The notes under the pieces: generated by a model
The model's input: the letters and a program-made list of their open reading frames with translations, nothing else
What the model was told of the DNA's origin: nothing
Databases searched by the model: none
In this document: positions 44,824 through 53,271 of the stretch, one piece after another
How positions within the stretch are numbered: position 1 is the first letter of the stretch
Layout: the number at the start of each line of letters is the position of its first letter
Assembly (NCBI GenBank): GCA_025350055.1
Contig: JANXYK010000024.1
Span: forward strand, 31,515 to 95,514
Direction: 5' to 3'
DNA: 64,000 nucleotides
Source: Gammaproteobacteria bacterium
GTDB lineage: Bacteria > Pseudomonadota > Gammaproteobacteria > Steroidobacterales > Steroidobacteraceae
Position numbers and translations under genes: made by a program

Positions 44824-46071
44824 ATGAAGGCGTTGGTGGCGACGACAGACAAACTAACCGGAGCTGCCGTTGAGGGCGCCAAGAGGCGCCAGAAGGCCTA
44901 CAAGCTGTTCGACGGCGGAGGCTTGTACCTACTCGTCAGGCCTGACGGTGCCCGTTGGTGGCGCCTCAAGTATCGTGTTGACGGAGTGGAGAAGCTCATA
45001 TCGCTCGGGACCTACCCGGCCCGTTCCCTAAAGGCGGCTCGGACAGCACGTGATGCGGCAAAGAACTTACTTGCGGATGGCGTGGATCCTAGCCACAGAC
45101 GTAGAGTCGACAGAGCCGCCCGGCGGTCCGCTCTAGAAAATACGTTTGAAGTTGTCGCTCGCGAGTGGTACGGGAAGAAAAGCAAGAAGTGGGTCGCTAC
45201 CCACGCGAACAAGGTAATAGGGCGCCTCACAAGGCATGTTTTTCCAGAAATCGGATCCGTTCCCGTGTCGGAGTTGACAGGGGTGAGGCTTGGCGAGTTG
45301 CTATCGAAGATCGAGCAGAAGGCCACGGTGTCGACCGCGCATCGGTGCCGGCAATATTTGGATTCGGTGAGCCGATACGCCATTCAAACATCGCGTATGA
45401 ATTCCAACCCGACGCCGCATAGTGAGACGCTGACGCCGGTTGTAAGCGCCCATTACGCCAGCATCACAGATCCAGTCGGCGTAAGGGGATTGTTGCGCTC
45501 AATTCGGGGCTACGCAGGAACGGCGGTGACTGTGGCCGCGCTGAGTTTGGCCCCGCTGGTCTTTGTCCGACCTGGGGAGCTGCGTGCAGCAGAGTGGTCA
45601 GAATTCAATCTGGAAGTCGCCGAGTGGAAAATCCCGGCCCACCGGATGAAAATGGGTCGCGCGCATTTGGTGCCCCTAAGCAAACAAGCCACAATCATCC
45701 TTACTGATTTGAAGCGACTCACGGGCGCTGGCCGTTACGTGTTCCCGAGTGAGCGCGGCGCTGGGCGATGCATGTCGGAAAATACACTGAATGCAGCGCT
45801 TCGTTCTATGGGGTACTCGAGGGAGCAGATGACCAGCCACGGATTCAGGCACATGGCGAGCACGTTGCTGAATGAATCCCGCAAATTTCATGGCGACGTG
45901 ATCGAGCGGCAGTTGGCGCACGCCGATCGAAATTCAATACGTGCTGTATACAACACTGCCGAGTATCTGAATGAGCGCCGAGAAATGATGCAGTGGTGGG
46001 CGAATCGTCTGGATTCGCTCGCGGCATCGGACAACGTGGTGAATCTGAAGTCTGCGGGGGTGGCGTCGTAA
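44824..46071 (+). CDS. int: Tyrosine-type integrase, P4 family with DUF4102 arm domain
   Basis: A 415-residue recombinase. The N-terminal arm-binding domain reads KAYKLFDGGGLYLLVRPDGARWWRLKYRVDGVEKLISLGTYP, then a SAM-like core-binding domain and the catalytic domain with Arg in FVRPGELRAAEW, HGFRHMAST (His, Arg), the His of QLAHADRN and the nucleophile Tyr in AVYNTAEYL. All catalytic residues are present. It integrates into the tRNA-Lys 3' end and, with a directionality factor, excises. GTG 44821 directly before the ATG is an alternative start. Confidence 0.96.
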   Translation: MKALVATTDKLTGAAVEGAKRRQKAYKLFDGGGLYLLVRPDGARWWRLKYRVDGVEKLISLGTYPARSLKAARTARDAAKNLLADGVDPSHRRRVDRAARRSALENTFEVVAREWYGKKSKKWVATHANKVIGRLTRHVFPEIGSVPVSELTGVRLGELLSKIEQKATVSTAHRCRQYLDSVSRYAIQTSRMNSNPTPHSETLTPVVSAHYASITDPVGVRGLLRSIRGYAGTAVTVAALSLAPLVFVRPGELRAAEWSEFNLEVAEWKIPAHRMKMGRAHLVPLSKQATIILTDLKRLTGAGRYVFPSERGAGRCMSENTLNAALRSMGYSREQMTSHGFRHMASTLLNESRKFHGDVIERQLAHADRNSIRAVYNTAEYLNERREMMQWWANRLDSLAASDNVVNLKSAGVAS

Positions 46072-46526
46072 GTTGCATAGGTTTCCTCCTTTGTTTTCTC
46101 GGAAACGATGCCGGTGCCATTCCTAGCCACACCCCTCGAGATTCGTCGAGGCCTGGTGCCAACCATTTACCACTGTTGAGTAGCGCCAAATCACTTGGTC
46201 AGGGGCAAGGGCCACCGCCAATTGGGCGGACAACCCAGGTTGTCCTTGCGCCAAAGGGATCGCTGCTTCGCATGTCATCAACGATTTAGTCCTCGGCGGA
46301 GTGACATGGAGTAGCCGAGCAATTCGTCGGATGCGCGTCTGACCATAGCACGGCGCCTTGCACCGCCAGTCTCAGAGCGCGCTCCTCCAAACTGGCCGTC
46401 GCTGACATAGTAGATTGCGAATCTACAAAACTGGCTGCCGTAGACATACAAAAACCCAACAATTGGGCTCACGCTAATACCAGGAAACCCCAAACAGTAC
46501 CGCCGGCAATCACTTGGTTGACAATT
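46072..46526. other. Intergenic regulatory region between int and the AlpA-like gene
   Basis: No gene is supported in these 455 bases. The right half holds the repeat-palindrome array described at 46389-46448 and the A+T-rich approach to the alpA-like gene; the left half shows nothing recognisable apart from low-complexity CCCAA/TTGGG near 46454. Confidence 0.6.
46389..46448. promoter_or_regulatory. Direct repeats flanking a perfect palindrome
   Basis: Two imperfect 21-base copies beginning AAACTGGC and ending GACATA (46389-46409 and 46428-46448) flank the perfect inverted repeat GTAGATT-GCG-AATCTAC (46410-46426). The layout suits an operator or an excision-factor binding array between int and the alpA-like gene. 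Confidence 0.55.
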
Positions 46527-46760
46527 ATGGAAAGTCTTTTACGCCTACCTCAAGTTAGAGAGCAGTGCGGTATCAGTCGGACACAGCTCTATCGCTTTAT
46601 AAGTCTCGGGGAATTTCCGAAACCTGTTTCGATCGGCCAACGGTCGGTTGCATGGCGAGCTTCTGAAATTGCCGAATGGATACACGACAGAAAGCCCAAG
46701 AGGGCTTCTGGTACCAATAGCAAGGCCGCTCCAGTAGGTGATCGCAATGTCGATCGCTAG
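46527..46760 (+). CDS. AlpA-family MerR-like regulator / excisionase
   Basis: A 77-residue DNA-binding protein. The HTH_17 motif is clear: LLRLPQVREQCGISRTQLYRFISLGEFPKPVSIGQRSVAWRASEIAEWIHDR. AlpA-type proteins activate integrase genes or act as recombination directionality factors in P4-like elements. ATG 46527 is preferred over TTG 46518; no strong ribosome site is visible for either. The repeat array upstream is a probable target. Confidence 0.9.
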   Translation: MESLLRLPQVREQCGISRTQLYRFISLGEFPKPVSIGQRSVAWRASEIAEWIHDRKPKRASGTNSKAAPVGDRNVDR

Positions 46761-46871
46761 CCTGCGCGTTCTGGTCAGGCCCGTCCCAAGCACCAGTGGT
46801 GCCGTCGAAAGTTACATTGTCGACGGGGCATGGTTCACTTGTCCAAATGACGAAGTGCGATTGTTGCCGAT

Positions 46872-47759
46872 ATGAGCGCCGCGGCTCGCATACTCAACGG
46901 CCTCGCGCACGTGCGCCAATCCAGGCCGGGATGCTGGACCGCGAGCTGTCCGGCGCACGCAGACCGTTCGCCTTCGCTAAGTATCCGAGAGCTTGACGAC
47001 GGCACAGTCCTGTTGAAGGACTTCGGCGGCTGCGCGACGCGCGACGTACTTGCTGTACTTGGACTTGAGCTGCGCGACCTCTACCCGTCGACAACTAGGC
47101 GCCAAACTCAGGCGGCCCCCTTGCCCAAACCCGAGGTCGATAAGCACAGGCTCGATAACTATGGTCTAGGGCTGTGGAGGCAGTGCAAGCCTGTCTCCGG
47201 CATTGCGCGTGACTACCTTGTTGCCCGAGGGTGCGTGATTCCACCGGCCGACGGCGACTTGCGATGGAACGCAGAGCTGCGCCACCCCAGCCGGTACGTT
47301 GGACCTGCGCTGGTTGCTCTAGTTACGCATTTCGTGACGCGCGAGCCGATGACACTTCACCGCACTTGGATTTGCCCTGACGGGAAGAAGGCGAATGTCG
47401 CCCCCGCACGTCTTTTGCTGCCTGGCCACAGCAAGATGGGCGGCGTCATCCGGCTCTGGCCGGACGAAACTGTGGCCCGCGGGCTGGGCATCGCTGAGGG
47501 TATCGAGACCGCGCTGGCTGCCGCAAACGTTTATTCGCCCGTGTGGGCGGCAATTGATGCCGGAAATCTGGCCGCACTTCCCGTATGCAACGGCGTCGAT
47601 TGCCTCGCCATCTATGCCGACCATGACGCTGTCGGCCTGCGCGCGGCGCGCTCGTGTGCGCGGCGCTGGCGGACGGCCGGTCGCGAGGTCGCTGTGTATC
47701 GCTCGCGCATTCCCGGTGAAGACATTGCGGATGTTGCGCAACGCAGGAGCGTGTCGTGA
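46872..47759 (+). CDS. Toprim-domain primase-like protein
   Basis: A 295-residue protein. The N-terminus has a zinc-finger-like CWTASCPAHADRSPSLSI with a later Cys in FGGCATRDVL, as in P4-type primases. The C-terminal Toprim domain shows the acidic residues in IAEGIETALAAA and AIYADHDAVGLRAARS. It probably synthesises primers for element replication. Its stop overlaps the start of the ATPase gene (GTGA). Confidence 0.85.
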   Translation: MSAAARILNGLAHVRQSRPGCWTASCPAHADRSPSLSIRELDDGTVLLKDFGGCATRDVLAVLGLELRDLYPSTTRRQTQAAPLPKPEVDKHRLDNYGLGLWRQCKPVSGIARDYLVARGCVIPPADGDLRWNAELRHPSRYVGPALVALVTHFVTREPMTLHRTWICPDGKKANVAPARLLLPGHSKMGGVIRLWPDETVARGLGIAEGIETALAAANVYSPVWAAIDAGNLAALPVCNGVDCLAIYADHDAVGLRAARSCARRWRTAGREVAVYRSRIPGEDIADVAQRRSVS

Positions 47760-49045
47760 CGGTCGCAATATCCACTGACCTGGGCATAGCGCTCGATCTC
47801 GAGTGTGTTGCAATCGACTGTGATCATGCGACTGATCCAATGGCGGAAATCAGTGACGCTATCCGAGCTGATCTCAATGCTGGTTCTGTGGCAGTCGATG
47901 CAGCGATGCCGCCACATTGGCTTTGCCGACCGATTTTGCCGATTGCGGGTGCCAGTCTTGCAGGGCCTGGCGGAGTTGGAAAGACCGCGCTGGTGCTCAA
48001 TGAGATGGTGCGCGTTGCAACGGGTGGAACGCTTTACGGCTGCGGCGTCGAGTCGTCACGTCCTTGTGTTCTCATAACTGCAGAAGACGGTGCGAACTAC
48101 GCGCGCTATCAACTTAAGCAGGTGCTGCTTGACGGGATCGAGAGCGGGCAGCTGTCCGAGCGTGCTGCCTCACGAGCCAAACAAGATATTCGTATCATCG
48201 GTTGGCAGCGTGCGCGCTACGGCCCAATTGTTGAAGTTGGAACGCACGGTGACATGCACCGCGCCCCTGTTTTTGACGTTCTATTGAACATTCTCAGCTC
48301 TGTCAGGCCTGGATACGTGACACTCGATCCATCGATTCTATTTGGTGCAGGCGAACGTTATTGGAACGATGGCGATGCCTTTCTTGCTTCGATGCTACAT
48401 GAAACCGCGCTCGCTATCGATGCGTGCATTCAGGCCGTCGACCACGTATCGCAGACAGTGGCTCGTACCCGGACAGTCGATCAGTACGCCGCACGGGGAG
48501 GGACGGCGAAGACGGACAACGCGAGGCTGGCGCGCCAACTTCTGCGAGTCGACAAAAAAATGGCCGGAGAGACTACGCTTCCGCCAAATGTCGACCCTCA
48601 GGAGATCAAGGCAGGCAATATCCTTCAATTGCACACGACGAAGAGCAACTACGCGGCCTTGCCGCCGATGGCGTCGCTTCGCAGACGCGGGTATTGGTTG
48701 GAGTACTTGCGAACGCCCAGCGCGGATGAGATTGCCGCAATTAAGTTGCGGCGCCAGAGTGACAGGGTGCCGATGGATGCAACAGTTGTGGTTGAGTATG
48801 TCCGTCAGAATCTCGGCACGGGTAGCGGCATTCGGCAATCGCGGCGAGATGTCGAGATCGCAGAGCTTTACCGCGCCAATGGAAATAGATTATCTCGAGA
48901 CGCGGTTCGTGCTGCCGTGCAGTTCGGGGTCGCGACGGGCATGTTGCGTTACCTCAATCTGCCACAGGGCGAGCGTCGCGGCCAGCGCAAGCAGTACTTG
49001 GCGCCGACCGAGCACCTGCCGTCTACCGCGGAAGGCGTGGTATGA
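47756..49045 (+). CDS. RepA-like AAA ATPase / replicative helicase
   Basis: A 429-residue protein of the AAA_25 (RepA hexameric helicase) type. Walker A is GPGGVGKTAL at residues about 69-78, the next motif VLITAEDGANYARYQL, and Walker B-like YVTLDPSILFGAGERYWND, followed by VDHVSQTVARTRTVDQYAARGG. The C-terminal 130 residues look like a winged-helix region. Coupled to the Toprim protein, it forms the element's replication module. Confidence 0.87.
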   Translation: MTVAISTDLGIALDLECVAIDCDHATDPMAEISDAIRADLNAGSVAVDAAMPPHWLCRPILPIAGASLAGPGGVGKTALVLNEMVRVATGGTLYGCGVESSRPCVLITAEDGANYARYQLKQVLLDGIESGQLSERAASRAKQDIRIIGWQRARYGPIVEVGTHGDMHRAPVFDVLLNILSSVRPGYVTLDPSILFGAGERYWNDGDAFLASMLHETALAIDACIQAVDHVSQTVARTRTVDQYAARGGTAKTDNARLARQLLRVDKKMAGETTLPPNVDPQEIKAGNILQLHTTKSNYAALPPMASLRRRGYWLEYLRTPSADEIAAIKLRRQSDRVPMDATVVVEYVRQNLGTGSGIRQSRRDVEIAELYRANGNRLSRDAVRAAVQFGVATGMLRYLNLPQGERRGQRKQYLAPTEHLPSTAEGVV

Positions 49046-49417
49046 GCCCTAATGCGCGGATTGCGCGGTCAACGCGCGAGCAGTGCGCCGCGCAATTGCG
49101 GGATCCTGGGATCGAGAGGGCCGCGCGCTTTTGCGCGGCCCCTCTGATACCTATGGCCTCGGCGCAATTGCACGGAGGGTTTCTCACACGTCACGTACTG
49201 CTTAGGCACGGACCTATTGGGTGGCCAATACGCGGTTTCCCAGCACAACCCAAGGCGCGGCGGAGCACCGATCCTTGCTTAGCGAAATCGTGCGCTTTGT
49301 CCTCGGTCTGATTGCCGCGTTCAGTGACCCATGACTGTTTTTTGATTCACTACTTAATTGTGAGCCCTCCGGCGGATTCCGTGGACTAGCAAAGCTTCAC
49401 GTACTAAGAGCAATAGA
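49046..49417. other. Gene-free stretch after the replication module
   Basis: These 372 bases hold the terminator hairpin at 49115-49145. A 89-codon open frame crosses the hairpin and is not credible. The A+T-rich part just before 49418 may hold the promoter of the next gene. Confidence 0.55.
49115..49145 (+). terminator. Strong GC-rich hairpin, likely terminator
   Basis: GGGCCGCGC (49118-49126) pairs with GCGCGGCCC (49133-49141) around a loop of six bases with TTTT; three more outer pairs (AGA/TCT) follow past a one-base bulge. No long T-run follows, but the position 70 bases after the RepA-like gene suits transcription termination. Confidence 0.55.
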
Positions 49418-50170
49418 ATGAACGACCTGAAAAGGCGCGTATCCATGAGCGATCGCCAACCAAAGGATGAACTGGAGAGCAAGTCGCATCGCGCCCATGT
49501 AGCGTTGCGAAACGCTGGGATTGAGCGTCAATTGGCCCAGCGCTGCGGATCCGAGGCAGAGGTCCAGCTGAAGGACGCAGAGCGCTTAGAGGGCGTCGCC
49601 GCCGCCCTGATGAAGCCCGTCTCTGCCCCGGTTGTTAAATGCGGTGAGGTCGTCCGTGCTGCTGCCGTGGCTGGACCCGCCGGCGAGATCGTCGATACGC
49701 TGAGTAGCCCCGATCAGGCCGCAATTGACGCCTCCGTCAGCCGTACCGACCTCCTCCTATCCGCCTCGACCGACATCGTTGCCCTGGGCGTGGATGCAGC
49801 GCAAAGCATGAAGGCCAAGAACTCGCTCGAAAAGATGCTGGCCCATCAGCTCGCTTTGATACACGCGTTGACCATGAGGACGGGTTCTCGCGCCCTGGAC
49901 CTTGAGAAGCGCCAAGGACTGCTGGAGGCAGGACCCAAACAGACGAATTCCATTGAACTGGCAAGGCTAGGGCAAACCACAAGTCGCCTGGCCTCCGCGT
50001 TCCAGGAAGGTCTATTGACATACCAGCGGATGCGCTGTGGCGGCACTCAAACCGTCACAGTCCGCCACGTTACAGTTGAGCCCGGGGGGCAGGCGGTCAT
50101 CGGCAACGTAACCCCCGGAGGGCGGCGTTCAAATCGGCGACGGGTAGGGGGCGCTAAAAATGGCCGTTAA
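49418..50170 (+). CDS. Hypothetical element protein of unknown function
   Basis: A 250-residue soluble, helix-rich protein. I do not recognise a domain. The C-terminal segment TQTVTVRHVTVEPGGQAVIGNV is a motif I associate with proteins next to HGGxSTG proteins in phages and islands. Its end overlaps the next gene by 11 bases. ATG 49445 is a possible later start. Confidence 0.75.
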   Translation: MNDLKRRVSMSDRQPKDELESKSHRAHVALRNAGIERQLAQRCGSEAEVQLKDAERLEGVAAALMKPVSAPVVKCGEVVRAAAVAGPAGEIVDTLSSPDQAAIDASVSRTDLLLSASTDIVALGVDAAQSMKAKNSLEKMLAHQLALIHALTMRTGSRALDLEKRQGLLEAGPKQTNSIELARLGQTTSRLASAFQEGLLTYQRMRCGGTQTVTVRHVTVEPGGQAVIGNVTPGGRRSNRRRVGGAKNGR

Positions 50171-50435
50171 CCCCATGCACCAGGCGCGGGAGGCCTTGGC
50201 CGCTCATCCTCGCTGTGGGGCGCACAGCCGCACCACAGGGCTTCCGTGTCGGAATCCATCGATGCCAAATGGGCGCTGCCGAATGCACGGCGGGAAAAGC
50301 CCTGGCGCTCCACGGGGGCGGTTGCACTGGAACTTCCGCCATGGTTTCGCCACTCAGGAAGCCAGGCAGGAACGACGCGACGCTCGTAGCCAGCTGCTAG
50401 CGCTGCTGGAACTGCTCAAGGTAATCGTCGCCTAA
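50160..50435 (+). CDS. HGGxSTGPxT-family protein
   Basis: A 91-residue protein with CGAHSRTTGLPCRNPSMPNGRCRMHGGKSPGAPRG, the typical signature (cysteines plus HGGKS-G) of a small family found in prophages and islands, possibly zinc-binding. The rest is a charged helix. It is co-oriented and overlapping with the gene at 49418, a common pairing. The function is unknown. Confidence 0.85.
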   Translation: MAVNPMHQAREALAAHPRCGAHSRTTGLPCRNPSMPNGRCRMHGGKSPGAPRGRLHWNFRHGFATQEARQERRDARSQLLALLELLKVIVA

Positions 50436-50461
50436 CCCGAGCGCGCAGACCGATCAGACGA

Positions 50462-51184
50462 TCAGGACGGCGGTGAGGCAGGCGGAAAGCGCTTTTTGAA
50501 CTCGATCAGGATTACCTCGATCTCGGCTCGCTCTGTCTTGAGAATTGCACGATGGTGGTCTGTAAAACTGGTTGCATCAATCTGCTGATTCCTGAGTGCG
50601 GCCCGGCCTGCCAGCCAATTGCGAAAATCTTGGATCTGTTTCTCTGATTGGCGCTTGAAACGCGCCGTCAGCTCGAGACAGGCTTTAAAAGCCAGCGTCG
50701 CGGCTCCCAGGCCGACCAGTAGGATGGCTTCTCTGTCGGCGTATGACGTGACTCGGGTCGACCAGCAGCTGTGGGAAAAGTGGCAGTTGAAATATCGACG
50801 CGTTGCGAGAAACAGAAAAACGCCGGCTACGAGCGGCAACAGGCCATGCCGAACGAACTTCGCCCAATCAGAGCTACCCGTCAAGTAGGCGAAGGCTGAC
50901 CGAGCGGCTTGCGGCCAGGCTCTGATGTGGCGCAGCGCGTGGTAGATGCCGTAGACGAAGCAACCAATGATCAAGCCCACGGCGCCGATCATGAAAAACA
51001 GGTAGAGCGCCCCACCGAACGTTTGGAGCCATGTTGCAAAAGGCTGGATGCCGACCAGTGCCGCGGCCCAGAGGAGGCCAGCCGTTGCGACGAGGCCGAG
51101 GAAGGAAAGCGCGAGCGCAAAGCCGCCTATACGGTACAGGCAGCCCAGCACAGCTGCCACCAAGCCGCCCTTACCCTTCGTCAT
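50462..51184 (-). CDS. Hypothetical membrane protein
   Basis: A 240-residue protein with four to five hydrophobic segments (residues about 20-45, 60-85, 110-125, 145-165) and a charged C-terminal cytoplasmic region of about 70 residues. No family recognised. Its start lies inside the last codons of the Imm35-like gene (14 bases overlap), so the two are coupled. Confidence 0.75.
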   Translation of the reverse strand: MTKGKGGLVAAVLGCLYRIGGFALALSFLGLVATAGLLWAAALVGIQPFATWLQTFGGALYLFFMIGAVGLIIGCFVYGIYHALRHIRAWPQAARSAFAYLTGSSDWAKFVRHGLLPLVAGVFLFLATRRYFNCHFSHSCWSTRVTSYADREAILLVGLGAATLAFKACLELTARFKRQSEKQIQDFRNWLAGRAALRNQQIDATSFTDHHRAILKTERAEIEVILIEFKKRFPPASPPS

Positions 51185-51449
51185 GGGCACTGCCGAAGTA
51201 GAGGAGCTGGCCGGTCTCCTGGTCGAGAACCATGATGGTGCTCGCGGTCAGGCCGACAAACGCCTTGGGGGCCATATAGACGATCCAGTTGTCCTCGAAA
51301 ATGCCGCGATCGACGCCATAGTCAGGTATTGGACGCCGCCCGCGGATTTCGTCCAGCCTGACGACGTGGTGAATGTCGTAGGCGCCAGACTCAGACTTGG
51401 CGCTGAGAACATCGGCTGCCATTTGCGCGGCCTGTTCGCGGGTGATCAT
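51171..51449 (-). CDS. Imm35/YrhB-like small protein
   Basis: A 92-residue protein starting MITREQAAQMAADVLSAKSES. The pattern, an N-terminal helix, an acidic strand region and a closing STIMVLDQETGQLLYFGSAHDEG, resembles YrhB/immunity-protein-35 domains. These are found as immunity partners of polymorphic toxins, but no toxin is seen beside it; its coupled neighbour is a membrane protein. The assignment is by pattern only. Confidence 0.6.
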   Translation of the reverse strand: MITREQAAQMAADVLSAKSESGAYDIHHVVRLDEIRGRRPIPDYGVDRGIFEDNWIVYMAPKAFVGLTASTIMVLDQETGQLLYFGSAHDEG

Positions 51450-51582
51450 GTCAATCGTCTCTGTGGCAAAAGCCGTAGTGTCAGGTCGGTCCCATCGGCT
51501 ATGTCCGCCATTGACATACGGGCACAAGCACCATGTCAATGACTGCCAGCACACTGGGTTGGATACGCTGTAGCGCCCTGAA

Positions 51583-51841
51583 TCACGTGTGGTGGCCAAA
51601 GCGGTCGCCGGTGCGCGGATTGGCGTAACGGCCACCGCGGTGAGATGAGCCCACTCCACCGCGGTAGTGACCGCCATGGCTTGTAGTGTGGTGCCCGCCC
51701 CCATAATTCGGACCAAATCCCCGTATGCGCAGCGACCACGACGTTTTCGCGGTGCCTACCAAACTCGCCCGCACCACATAGGCTGGGCCATGCCAAGCTG
51801 CTTGCCAAGACCGTCACCAGCATTGTGCGGATCGTGATCAT
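51583..51841 (-). pseudogene. Small secreted Gly/His-rich protein, apparently frameshifted
   Basis: From ATG 51841 the frame encodes a good signal peptide (MITIRTMLVTVLASSLAWPSLCGAG). The typical Gly/His tail (HHTTSHGGHYRGGVGSSHRG, then GRYANPRTGDRFGHHT) lies in a different frame ending at 51583. Such tails follow a signal peptide directly in many small secreted proteins, so a one-base shift around 51730-51780 probably split the gene. Either part could also be translated alone. Confidence 0.45.
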
Positions 51842-51890
51842 TAATTTGTTCCCAACGTCCTTGCATTAAGCAGCGATGGGCTTCAACAAA

Positions 51891-52895
51891 CTAAAATCGA
51901 TTAATGGGCACTTTGTGCGTTGGAAAATTGCCGCCCACTTGTTGCCACAACTCCACCGTTGCCTCGTCCACCAGTGCCGTGCCATCGCGGCGATGCTCTG
52001 CCGCGCTCAATACGATCGCGTCATCACCTTCGCTAGCCGACGGCGAGCCACATTCCCTAACCCACTCGGACCCGAACCACGAGTTGCCTGACACATAGCG
52101 CACCTTGTAGCGACCGGGTGGCAAAGCGACGTCCAAGCTTTCGCCCTTGCGAATGAACAGTACCGCGACCTCACGCGGATTTGGCTCCGTGTCTACGCCC
52201 ATCACCTTGGCGTAGACGTTTCGATCGAATGTGCCGACCTTCAGGACGAGTCGAGGCCACTCCTGCTGCGCGCCGTGCTCGTACAGGATCGACAGCACCG
52301 AAGTGGGCGGTACGGGAAGTGGCGTACACGCAGGGGTGTCGGGCCCTACCGCTACGGGCCCGGAACTGAAATCCACAGGTCTGAGCGCTAGCGGGCGTAC
52401 TTGGTTGGCCGAGGAGGCCGCCTGATCCGTCACCGCTTGAATGTCTTTGGGCGAAGGCGACGCGATGCCCACGGAGCTCGAGAGCCCTCCATGCGCGGAC
52501 TCCAGCGCTGCAATTCCTTCCACGTTCCCAGATTCTTTGAACAACAGCGGATGCCACAGCCACAGACCGAGTCCAAGGAGGATCGCGGTAGCCAGTGCCG
52601 TGCGCCAGTGAATCCTATCGCAAATCGTTACTCCGAGTCGGCCCAATCCGAACAAAGTAGACGCTGCCTGGGCCTCCTCGCGACGAATCCATTCATCATG
52701 CTCGCGTCGGTGCTCGGGATTAGTGAGAATGTCGTGGGCGGCCTGCACCATGTCCCAAATGCGAGCGGCCCTAGCCTCTGGATTTCGGTCTGGACGGTAC
52801 TTGGCGGCCAGAGCCTGATATGCAGCCTCGATTACTTCAACGGGCGCATCGCGCGCCACTTTGAGGTTGTCGTAGTGGGTATGAACCTTGGGCAT
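51891..52895 (-). CDS. J-domain-like membrane protein with altered HPD motif
   Basis: A 334-residue protein. Residues 6-72 form a J-like domain (THYDNLKVARDAPVEVIEAAYQALAAKYRPDRNP), but the HPD motif that triggers DnaK reads Arg34-Pro35-Asp36. A single membrane helix follows at about 100-118. The C-terminal part is a periplasmic or external beta-type domain (GRYKVRYVSGNSWFGSEWVRECG). It may be a DnaJ-derived scaffold that no longer activates DnaK. Confidence 0.8.
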   Translation of the reverse strand: MPKVHTHYDNLKVARDAPVEVIEAAYQALAAKYRPDRNPEARAARIWDMVQAAHDILTNPEHRREHDEWIRREEAQAASTLFGLGRLGVTICDRIHWRTALATAILLGLGLWLWHPLLFKESGNVEGIAALESAHGGLSSSVGIASPSPKDIQAVTDQAASSANQVRPLALRPVDFSSGPVAVGPDTPACTPLPVPPTSVLSILYEHGAQQEWPRLVLKVGTFDRNVYAKVMGVDTEPNPREVAVLFIRKGESLDVALPPGRYKVRYVSGNSWFGSEWVRECGSPSASEGDDAIVLSAAEHRRDGTALVDEATVELWQQVGGNFPTHKVPINRF

Positions 52896-52932
52896 GGCCC
52901 TAATTCCTGGTGCAGCCCTGGCATCTCGTCCG

Positions 52933-53157
52933 CTAGGGCTTTCGGGCGGGGCACGCCTGGGCGCAGAGCTTCAATGCCGCTGTGCACTGATGCTGGACTT
53001 GAAGCGGGAAGATCGTGAACTTGCTGACACAAGTAGAGTAGTTCGCGCTGCAATTCTGGCCGCATTGAGAGTCGACCTTACTGAGGTCAATGCCGCTGGT
53101 GCTTGCGCAGCCCGATAACGTTGCAAGTAGGCCCAGTGTTACGATTTTGACAAGCAC
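52933..53157 (-). CDS. Small Cys-rich lipoprotein
   Basis: A 74-residue lipoprotein read from GTG 53157, with AGAGGAGA six bases upstream. The lipobox is LSGC. The mature part has about seven cysteines (QCGQNCSANYSTC, HQCTAALKLCAQACP), spaced like small disulfide-rich helical hairpins. Function unknown. It is divergent from the XRE regulator across the repeats at 53221-53247. Confidence 0.75.
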   Translation of the reverse strand: MLVKIVTLGLLATLSGCASTSGIDLSKVDSQCGQNCSANYSTCVSKFTIFPLQVQHQCTAALKLCAQACPARKP

Positions 53158-53220
53158 CTTGGTTCTCCTCTGGCTAGGCGTGCGTCCATGGGTTGTGCCC
53201 GAGTCGAGTCCCCTGAGGAT

Positions 53221-53247
53221 ACACACCATAGTGGGTAGACACCATAG
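53221..53247. promoter_or_regulatory. Direct repeats before the XRE regulator
   Basis: Two exact copies of ACACCATAGTG (53221-53231 and 53237-53247) are 16 bases apart, 25 bases before the ATG at 53272. Each is a near-palindrome (CACCATAGTG against CACTATGGTG). They are likely operators for the regulator they precede, controlling both divergent genes. Confidence 0.6.
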
Positions 53248-53271
53248 TGTGCACATCACACATTCCCAAAG

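Noticed and set aside
49042..49311. An 89-codon frame overlapping the RepA-like stop (ATGA)
   Set aside because: It runs straight through the strong hairpin at 49115-49145 and has no recognisable features.
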